Assembly (NCBI GenBank): GCA_913775005.1
Contig: CAJYKY010000294.1
Coordinates: 1-5,023 of the forward strand
Reading direction: 5' to 3'
Length of the DNA: 5,023 nt
DNA from: an uncultured Achromobacter sp.
Lineage (GTDB): Bacteria > Pseudomonadota > Gammaproteobacteria > Burkholderiales > Burkholderiaceae_B
Each line of letters begins with the position of its first letter. Positions within the stretch are counted from its first letter, which is position 1. The notes beneath the pieces were generated by a model. The model made no database searches. It saw only the letters and a program-made list of their open reading frames with translations, and had not been told where the DNA came from. The position numbers and the translations under genes were made by a program. Below are positions 1 to 4,052 of this stretch, piece after piece.

Positions 1-2
1 TC

Positions 3-458
3 GTCACCGCCGACGAACGCCAGCGCTACGCCGCCAGCGAGGCCCAGCCTTATGCGCGCTTTCACTATCGCCAGATCGCGGCGGACCATGCCTTGCAGTC
101 TGCGGGTCAGCTTCCCAACCGCTCGCAGGCCTTTGCGGCCGTGCTTTGCCAAGGCACGCGATACATCATCGACGACGCACCCACCCGCGCGTCAGCCATG
201 TATTTACGGTATGTGGAACAGGGCGCGCAGGTGCCGTTCAGCGGCACCTTCGGGCGTGAATGCGCCGAACCGGACTTCCGCGCCGCCGCATGGTTTCACT
301 ATGCGCAGGCGTGGAAGTCGTGGGAACGGCTGCGGCGTGACCACGGGGCCGTGCTGCTGGCGGCGGCGCTGCTGGTGCTGGCGGCGGCCGGCGCATGCGT
401 ATTCGCCTGGCGCAACCACGCACCGGCGCGTGGCGGCTCGGGGAATACCGGCCGCTAG
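3..458 (+). CDS. Unrecognised protein with a C-terminal membrane helix (5' end cut by window)
   Basis: I do not recognise the family. The frame is open from the left edge to the TAG at 456-458, giving 151 visible residues; the true start lies outside the window. A TTG at position 93 is not needed as a start, because the same frame stays open upstream. Residues about 1-112 are soluble-looking, helix-prone and rich in Ala, Arg and aromatic residues, with cysteines at visible positions 49 and 87. Residues about 116-136 form one strongly hydrophobic Ala/Leu/Val stretch ending FAW, flanked by basic residues (KSWERLRRDH before, RNHAPAR after). A roughly 15-residue Gly/Arg tail follows. This reads as a single C-terminal transmembrane segment. 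The gene ends 3 bases before the ribD stop codon on the other strand. Coding is supported by the long open frame and sensible composition. Function is unknown. Confidence 0.7.
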   Translation, partial: VTADERQRYAASEAQPYARFHYRQIAADHALQSAGQLPNRSQAFAAVLCQGTRYIIDDAPTRASAMYLRYVEQGAQVPFSGTFGRECAEPDFRAAAWFHYAQAWKSWERLRRDHGAVLLAAALLVLAAAGACVFAWRNHAPARGGSGNTGR

Positions 459-461
459 ACG

Positions 462-1613
462 CTAAGCCGCGTCCGGCAACGCCACGCGCTGCATCAAGGT
501 GCGCCAGGTGCCTTCCACCCGGGCGCGCAAGCGCACGTCCGCCCCCACACGCTCGGTATCGATGAACATATAGCGACGCGCGGCATCCAGGTGTTCCAGC
601 ATCGGCAAGCGCACCATGCCGGCCGCGTCGCCCAGCAAGACCGGCGCCAGATACAGCAACAGCTCATCCACACAGCCCGCCGCGACCAATGCGCCGCTCA
701 AGCCCGCGCCAGCCTCGACGTGCACCTCGTTCACCTGTTCCTGCGCAAACCAGCGCATCACGCCGGGCAGGTCCACGCGGTCGGGGGTTGCGCTGGGCAG
801 CACCACCACGCGTGCATTTTTGTCAGCCAGCCGTGCGGCCTTGGCCGGATCGTCACGGGTGGTGAAGATGATGACGGGCGTGCCGTCAAAGAGGCGCGCG
901 TCTTCGGGGATCTCGAAACGGCCATCCACGACCGCCTTGCGCGGTTGACGCGGCGTGTCCACCCCGCGCACATTCAGTTGCGGATCGTCTTTCTGCACGG
1001 TGCCCATTCCGGTCAGCACCACGCAGCTGCGCGCCCTCCAACGATGCCCATCCGCGCGCGCTTCCGGCCCGGTGATCCATTGAGACATCCCGTTATGCAG
1101 CGCGCTGCGGCCATCCAGCGACGCGGCCATCTTCATCCACACCCACGGCAGGCCTCGGCTCATGCGCGAGATGAAACCGGCGTTGATCGCCAGCGCGTCC
1201 TCGGCGCAAACGCCGGTCGTGACCGCAATACCGGCCGCGCGCAGGCGGGCCAGGCCCTGACCGTTGACAAGCGGATTGGGGTCGCCAATAGCCACCACCA
1301 CGCGCGCGGGCCGGGCGGCCAATACCGCGTCCACGCACGGCGGCGTACGGCCGAAATGGCTGCACGGCTCCAGCGTGACGTACATCGTGGCACCCTCGAC
1401 GGCTTCCTGCCTAGCCTCGGCATCCCGCAAGGCACGGATTTCCGCATGGGGTCCGCCGGGAGGCTGCGTCGCCCCTTCGCCCAGCACACGGCCATCACGC
1501 ACGATGACGCAGCCCACCCGGGGATTGGGCGCAGTGGTGTACAGCACGCTTTGCGCCAGCGCCAGCGCGCGTTGCATCCAGAAGATGTCGTCGGATTCGG
1601 AGGGAGTCGTCAT
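462..1613 (-). CDS. ribD: RibD: diaminohydroxyphosphoribosylaminopyrimidine deaminase / 5-amino-6-(5-phosphoribosylamino)uracil reductase
   Basis: This bifunctional cytosolic enzyme performs the second and third steps of riboflavin synthesis from GTP: zinc-dependent deamination of the pyrimidine ring, then NADPH-dependent reduction of the ribose side chain. The 383-residue product is of normal RibD length. The N-terminal deaminase (about 8-145) has the HAE motif (zinc ligand His56, catalytic Glu58) and PC-x8-C (zinc ligands Cys84 and Cys93), plus TAPNPRVGCV at 27-36. The reductase domain (about 155-370) shows KMAASLDGRSA (161-171), QWITGPEAR (178-186), a TGMGTVQKDDPQLNVR block (201-216) and VEAGAGLSGAL (299-309). 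I chose the ATG at 1613 because the family's conserved sequence starts within about ten residues of it. The frame stays open 60 codons further to another ATG, but that extension is unlike RibD. No clear Shine-Dalgarno precedes the start. No riboflavin gene follows in the window. Confidence 0.96.
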   Translation of the reverse strand: MTTPSESDDIFWMQRALALAQSVLYTTAPNPRVGCVIVRDGRVLGEGATQPPGGPHAEIRALRDAEARQEAVEGATMYVTLEPCSHFGRTPPCVDAVLAARPARVVVAIGDPNPLVNGQGLARLRAAGIAVTTGVCAEDALAINAGFISRMSRGLPWVWMKMAASLDGRSALHNGMSQWITGPEARADGHRWRARSCVVLTGMGTVQKDDPQLNVRGVDTPRQPRKAVVDGRFEIPEDARLFDGTPVIIFTTRDDPAKAARLADKNARVVVLPSATPDRVDLPGVMRWFAQEQVNEVHVEAGAGLSGALVAAGCVDELLLYLAPVLLGDAAGMVRLPMLEHLDAARRYMFIDTERVGADVRLRARVEGTWRTLMQRVALPDAA

Positions 1614-1620
1614 GGCAGGA

Positions 1621-1626
1621 ATTGTA
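1621..1626 (-). promoter_or_regulatory. Candidate -10 box of ribD, placed for a leaderless transcript
   Basis: On the minus strand the hexamer TACAAT (5 of 6 to TATAAT) is followed by seven bases, TCCTGCC, and then the ribD ATG. Transcription normally begins about seven bases after the -10 box, which would put the first transcribed base at or next to the A of ATG. This agrees with the missing Shine-Dalgarno sequence. No good -35 hexamer is found at a 16-18 base spacing; TTACTC occurs at 21 bases. The call is therefore tentative. Confidence 0.35.
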
Positions 1627-1740
1627 TGTCCGCGTTCGCGCTGCGGGGAGTAAGCTGACACCGCGACAAGGGCACTGCTCGCTGAATGTCCGTTTTGGGC
1701 CGCTGACTGGCTTTGAACGATCTCGCCGCGCAGGAAGTTT

Positions 1741-1757
1741 GGGATCAGAATGACCCC
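1741..1757. promoter_or_regulatory. Imperfect palindrome, possible operator upstream of the hydrolase gene
   Basis: The 17-base sequence GGGATCA-GAA-TGACCCC has 7-base arms that match at six of seven positions around a 3-base centre. It ends 34 bases before the hydrolase ATG, near where RNA polymerase would bind. It could be a regulator site, although AraC-type proteins more often bind direct repeats. It could equally be part of an old insertion-sequence end. No second copy was seen in the window. Confidence 0.25.
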
Positions 1758-1778
1758 ACTCCCTTGATATCCATGGCC

Positions 1779-1783
1779 TGGAG
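1779..1783 (+). promoter_or_regulatory. Ribosome binding site of the cysteine hydrolase
   Basis: TGGAG lies eight bases before the ATG at 1792, a standard Shine-Dalgarno position. It supports that start over the out-of-frame ATG at 1773. Confidence 0.6.
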
Positions 1784-1791
1784 CCCGGAAC

Positions 1792-2355
1792 ATGAAACAA
1801 GCACTGATCGTTATCGACGTACAACATTCCTTTCGGCAACGTCCGTTTTGGGATGAATCGGAGTATCCCGCGTTCGTCTCGCAGATTCAGGGCCTGATCG
1901 ATACGGCCGTTGCGCAGGGCGTGCCGGTGCTTCAGGTGTTTCACGTCAGCCCATCCGATGACCCCGCCAACCCCTTTTCGTTGGCCTCGGGCCACGTCAA
2001 GACGCTGGACGAAGTGCGCATCGAACCGACCGCCGTATTCCATAAGACGGTGCATTCCTCGCTTTACGCCAAAGATGCAAACGGCGCGACGCTGCAAGAT
2101 TGGCTGCGCGAACACGGCATTGAAGGCATTGTCGTAAGCGGCATCCGCACCGAACAATGCTGCGAAACCACGTCGCGCCATGCCAGCGACGCGGGCTACA
2201 AGGTCGTGTTTCCCACCGACGCCACCCTGACGTTCGCCATGCAAAGCCCATCCGGCAAGCACTATTCACCGGCCGATATCCGCGACCGCACCGAGCTGGT
2301 GTTGCAGGGCCGCTTTGCCCGGATCGCGCGCGCCGCCGAGGCGTTTGCCGCCTGA
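1792..2355 (+). CDS. Isochorismatase-like cysteine hydrolase
   Basis: The 187-residue product is a member of the isochorismatase-like cysteine hydrolase fold, a cytosolic family including nicotinamidases, isochorismatases, N-carbamoylsarcosine amidases and biuret or ureidoacrylate amidohydrolases. The catalytic triad is visible: Asp9 in ALIVIDVQ, Lys85 in FHKTVHSS, and Cys123 in the nucleophile loop VVSGIRTEQCCETT, where the preceding Gly-Ile corresponds to the conserved cis peptide. The GYKVVFPTDAT strand (135-145) is the usual segment after the nucleophile. Length is normal for a stand-alone enzyme, and there is no signal peptide. The second cysteine of the CC pair occupies a position that is often Val. 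The metal-binding histidines of nicotinamidases are not evident, so I do not assign a substrate. The gene lies 27 bases ahead of a GlxA-type regulator, in the same direction and reading frame, suggesting one transcript and possible control by that regulator. Confidence 0.9.
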   Translation: MKQALIVIDVQHSFRQRPFWDESEYPAFVSQIQGLIDTAVAQGVPVLQVFHVSPSDDPANPFSLASGHVKTLDEVRIEPTAVFHKTVHSSLYAKDANGATLQDWLREHGIEGIVVSGIRTEQCCETTSRHASDAGYKVVFPTDATLTFAMQSPSGKHYSPADIRDRTELVLQGRFARIARAAEAFAA

Positions 2356-2370
2356 AGCCGCCTGAAGCCG
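2351..2370 (+). repeat. Tandem duplication of a 10-bp unit at the hydrolase stop codon
   Basis: The unit CCTGAAGCCG occurs twice in direct tandem at 2351-2360 and 2361-2370, followed by a diverged partial copy, CCGGAGG, that supplies the Shine-Dalgarno sequence of the next gene. The hydrolase stop TGA (2353-2355) lies in the first unit. The repeat looks like a replication-slippage duplication that lengthened the spacer between the two genes. Confidence 0.75.
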
Positions 2371-2372
2371 CC

Positions 2373-2378
2373 GGAGGG
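2373..2378 (+). promoter_or_regulatory. Ribosome binding site deciding the GTG start of the GlxA-type regulator
   Basis: GGAGGG lies just before the GTG at 2383, with six bases between GGAG and the start codon. No ATG occurs in this frame until residue 105, so this strong Shine-Dalgarno sequence fixes GTG as the start. Confidence 0.75.
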
Positions 2379-2382
2379 CCGC

Positions 2383-3339
2383 GTGATTCCTGTGTATTTC
2401 GTGCTGCCTCGGGGCATCGTCCTGCTGGATCTGGCGGGCCCGGCCGAGGCATTCCGGGTTGCCAACAAGCTGTGTCCCGGCACGTTCGAACAGCATTTCT
2501 GCGGCCCGTCGAAAGACGTGGAAAGCGGCATCCCCGGGCTGCATCTGGCGCACATCCAGCCCCTGCCCCCGGTCTTGCCCGCCCACGCGCTGGTGATCAT
2601 TTCCGGCGTGGTGGGCAAGCACACCCGGCTGGACGACCCCGACGCGCACGCCATCGTCGACTGGCTGGCACGGCGTCATCCCGCAGACGGCTTCATGTTG
2701 ATGACGGTGTGCGCCGGCGCCTTGTTCGCGGCCTCGGCGGGGCTGACCCGGCAGCGCGACTGCACCACGCATCACTCGTGCCTGGAGCAGCTGGCGCAGA
2801 TCGACCCCAGCGCCCGCGTGCACGACAACCGGATCTTCGTGGAAGACGGCAACCTGGTCAGCAGCGCCGGCATCACGGCGGGCATTGATCTGGCGTTGCA
2901 CATGGTGGCCCGACACTGCGGCCCGCGTGTCGCCAGTGAAGTGGCGCGCGACATGGTCGTCTATCAGCGCCGGGCCGGCACCGATTCCGCGCTGTCACCG
3001 TGGCTGGAACATCGCAGCCATATGCATCCCGGCGTGCACCGCGTGCAGGACGCCGTCGTGCGCAATCCGGCGGCGCCATGGTCCGCGCAGTTGCTGGCGG
3101 ATCAGGCGCATACCAGCGCGCGTCACCTGACGCGGCTATTCCGCGAACATGCGGGGTGTACGCCGATGGACTATCTGTATCAGATCCGCGTCGCGCTGGC
3201 GCGCGATCTGCTGCGAGAAACCCGCTTGGATCTGGAACGGGTGGCGGAAAAATCCGGTTTTGGATCGGCGCAGCACATGCGCCGGGTGTGGCGTAAATTT
3301 GAAGCGCTATCGCCCAGCCTGACGCGCCTGGCGCCCTGA
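2383..3339 (+). CDS. GlxA-family transcriptional regulator (DJ-1/PfpI domain plus AraC-type DNA-binding domain)
   Basis: This 318-residue protein has the two-domain plan of GlxA/FtrA-type regulators. Residues about 1-190 form a DJ-1/PfpI (class I glutamine amidotransferase-like) sensor domain, starting with the first strand (PVYFVLPRGIVLLDLAGPAEAF). It includes a nucleophile-elbow cysteine, Cys110, in TVCAGAL, then TTHH at 128-131 and the typical SSAGITAGIDLAL (160-172). Residues about 218-316 are an AraC/XylS domain with two helix-turn-helix units: LADQAHTSARHLTRLFREHAG, then RVAEKSGFGSAQHMRRVWRKF. A-G at 111-112 replaces the more usual T-G of this family. The start is GTG behind a strong GGAGGG. 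The gene follows the cysteine hydrolase with a 27-base gap and probably shares its transcript, making that hydrolase a likely target. Its ligand is unknown. It ends 3 bases from the nrdR stop. The family assignment is firm; the regulatory target is inferred. Confidence 0.93.
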   Translation: MIPVYFVLPRGIVLLDLAGPAEAFRVANKLCPGTFEQHFCGPSKDVESGIPGLHLAHIQPLPPVLPAHALVIISGVVGKHTRLDDPDAHAIVDWLARRHPADGFMLMTVCAGALFAASAGLTRQRDCTTHHSCLEQLAQIDPSARVHDNRIFVEDGNLVSSAGITAGIDLALHMVARHCGPRVASEVARDMVVYQRRAGTDSALSPWLEHRSHMHPGVHRVQDAVVRNPAAPWSAQLLADQAHTSARHLTRLFREHAGCTPMDYLYQIRVALARDLLRETRLDLERVAEKSGFGSAQHMRRVWRKFEALSPSLTRLAP

Positions 3340-3375
3340 CCGCTACTCCTTGCGGAGCTTGCCGGGCAATAGCGG
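3340..3375. other. Folded element at the convergent regulator/nrdR junction
   Basis: An outer inverted repeat, CCGCTA (3340-3345) with TAGCGG (3370-3375), encloses two small hairpins: CTCC-TTGC-GGAG (3346-3357) and TTGC-CGG-GCAA (3360-3368, extendable by one base pair if the loop shrinks). On paper it folds into a compact three-way junction on either strand. It overlaps the last codons and stop of nrdR and starts one base after the regulator's stop codon. There is no T-rich tract, so it is not a classical terminator. The stems are short and may be chance. Confidence 0.3.
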
Positions 3376-3822
3376 CCCCTGCATCTCGCGGATGGCTTCG
3401 ACGAATTCGCCGATGTCTTCAAAACTCTTGTAGACCGACGCAAACCGCACATAAGCCACCTTGTCCAGCTTGCGCAGTTCAGTCATGACCAGCTCACCGA
3501 TGTGCTCGCTGGGCACTTCGCGCATGCCGCTCGCCAGCAACTGCTCTTCAATGCGCGCCACGGCCGCGTCCACGTCTTCCGTGCTGACGGGGCGCTTACG
3601 CAGCGCCAGGCTCAGGCTTGCGCGCAGCTTGGTAGGGTCGTACTCGCTGCGGCTGCCATTGCGCTTGACGATCGAAGGCATGGCAAGTTCCACCCGTTCA
3701 TAGGTGGTGAACCGCTTGTCACAGGACAGGCAACGGCGGCGACGACGAATGGCGTCCCCTTCTTCCGAGACCCGGCTGTCGACAACCTGCGTTTCGGCAT
3801 GGCCGCAAAATGGACACCGCAT
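3343..3822 (-). CDS. nrdR: NrdR, transcriptional repressor of ribonucleotide reductase genes
   Basis: NrdR is a cytosolic zinc- and ATP/dATP-binding repressor that senses deoxynucleotide levels and shuts down the nrd ribonucleotide reductase operons. The 159-residue product is of standard length. The N-terminal zinc ribbon has all four cysteines, as CPFC (Cys3, Cys6) and CLSC (Cys31, Cys34), separated by VDSR and the basic run IRRRRR that contributes to DNA binding. FTTYERVE (38-45) leads into an ATP-cone domain at about 49-139, with the nucleotide-contacting segment VKRNGSR (52-58). The ATG at 3822 is preceded on the minus strand by AGGGA, six bases upstream. The gene lies downstream of glyA on the same strand, an arrangement common in betaproteobacteria. 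Two hairpins and a candidate promoter in the 230-base gap suggest largely independent transcription. No NrdR-box pair is apparent in its own upstream region. Confidence 0.97.
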   Translation of the reverse strand: MRCPFCGHAETQVVDSRVSEEGDAIRRRRRCLSCDKRFTTYERVELAMPSIVKRNGSRSEYDPTKLRASLSLALRKRPVSTEDVDAAVARIEEQLLASGMREVPSEHIGELVMTELRKLDKVAYVRFASVYKSFEDIGEFVEAIREMQGPLLPGKLRKE

Positions 3823-3827
3823 GTGTG

Positions 3828-3832
3828 ATCCC
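3828..3832 (-). promoter_or_regulatory. Ribosome binding site of nrdR
   Basis: On the minus strand AGGGA precedes the nrdR ATG by six bases (TCACAC), a normal Shine-Dalgarno position that confirms the start at 3822. Confidence 0.55.
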
Positions 3833-3861
3833 TATAGGCACGGATTGCAAAATTCCAGCGT

Positions 3862-3867
3862 ATTGTA
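3862..3867 (-). promoter_or_regulatory. Candidate -10 box of an nrdR promoter
   Basis: On the minus strand TACAAT matches TATAAT at 5 of 6 positions and lies 39 bases before the nrdR ATG, giving a predicted leader of about 30 bases that includes the AGGGA ribosome binding site. No good -35 hexamer lies at 16-18 bases; TTGGCG occurs at 20 bases, within the direct-repeat element. The box is plausible, but its strength cannot be judged. Confidence 0.35.
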
Positions 3868-3886
3868 ACGACGCGCCCCGAGGGTC

Positions 3887-3911
3887 GCGCCAATACGATA
3901 GCGCCAATACG
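3887..3911. repeat. Direct repeat of 11 bp, 14-bp period, upstream of nrdR
   Basis: GCGCCAATACG occurs at 3887-3897 and again, identically, at 3901-3911, with ATA between. On the nrdR strand this reads CGTATTGGCGC twice. The repeat lies just upstream of the candidate nrdR -10 box. It could be a binding site for a regulator or a short slippage duplication. It does not resemble the published NrdR box. Confidence 0.6.
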
Positions 3912-3977
3912 GGCTAGTTCATGCCCCACTGCGACGGCACGTCCGCCAACGAGCATAGTCTGCCCCCCAGCGAATGC

Positions 3978-4009
3978 AAAGGGACGGCGCCTGACGGGGC
4001 CGTCCCTTT
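3978..4009 (-). terminator. Strong hairpin downstream of glyA, probable transcription terminator
   Basis: A perfect 11-bp inverted repeat, AAAGGGACGGC (3978-3988) with GCCGTCCCTTT (3999-4009), encloses a 10-base loop. It lies about 43 bases past the glyA stop on the minus strand. After the stem the glyA-strand transcript continues with UUU (part of the stem) and GCAUU, so the uridine tract is weak. Termination or 3'-end protection of glyA mRNA is likely, with some readthrough into nrdR possible. Confidence 0.6.
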
Positions 4010-4017
4010 GAGGGGTC

Positions 4018-4035
4018 CGCAAGGAAAACCTTGCG
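4018..4035 (-). terminator. Second perfect hairpin immediately behind glyA
   Basis: CGCAAGG (4018-4024) and CCTTGCG (4029-4035) form a perfect 7-bp stem around a four-base loop, AAAA on the plus strand and UUUU in the glyA transcript. It lies 17 bases past the glyA stop. There is no T tract after it, so alone it is a poor terminator. With the larger hairpin at 3978-4009 it may protect the glyA mRNA 3' end or slow the polymerase. Confidence 0.4.
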
Positions 4036-4052
4036 AACCAAGACGATGCTGC

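Larger units (their letters stand above)
1614..1791. other. Divergent intergenic region between ribD and the hydrolase gene
   Basis: This 178-base spacer separates two genes whose 5' ends face each other, so it must hold promoters for both. On the minus strand a TACAAT box lies next to the ribD start (listed separately). On the plus strand I see no convincing -35/-10 pair for the hydrolase, which would fit a promoter that needs an activator. An imperfect palindrome lies at 1741-1757. The stretch at about 1678-1767 is somewhat richer in A+T than its surroundings, with strings resembling debris of insertion-sequence ends; that resemblance is from memory only. I see no FMN riboswitch. Confidence 0.6.

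Noticed and set aside
93..458. A separate 121-residue gene starting at TTG 93
   Set aside because: The frame stays open to the left edge with similar composition and no ribosome binding site is evident, so this is the end of a longer gene.
591..1658. A 355-codon plus-strand open frame antisense to ribD
   Set aside because: It is rich in His, Arg and Gln and low-complexity, as expected from the opposite strand of a GC-rich gene. The ribD motifs on the minus strand are unambiguous.
1614..1791. FMN riboswitch upstream of ribD
   Set aside because: The conserved RFN-element segments are absent, and the candidate promoter leaves no room for a leader.
1614..1793. A 60-codon N-terminal extension of ribD up to an ATG at 1793, sharing the CATG with the hydrolase start
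   Set aside because: The extension is unlike any RibD N-terminus, and the family begins near the ATG at 1613. The open stretch is expected by chance at this GC content.
2157..2888. A 243-codon plus-strand frame overlapping both the hydrolase and the regulator
   Set aside because: Its Arg/Pro/Gly-rich translation is typical of a frame-shifted GC-rich gene, and it conflicts with two well-supported genes.
1495..2916. Long minus-strand open frames (1495-2262 and 2266-2916) opposite the hydrolase and regulator
   Set aside because: They run against two genes with complete catalytic and DNA-binding motifs, have no domain of their own and no convincing start signals.
3612..4022. A 136-codon minus-strand frame covering the nrdR start and the glyA-nrdR gap
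   Set aside because: Its second half is nrdR in another frame and its first half spans a hairpin and repeats. It has no recognisable domain.
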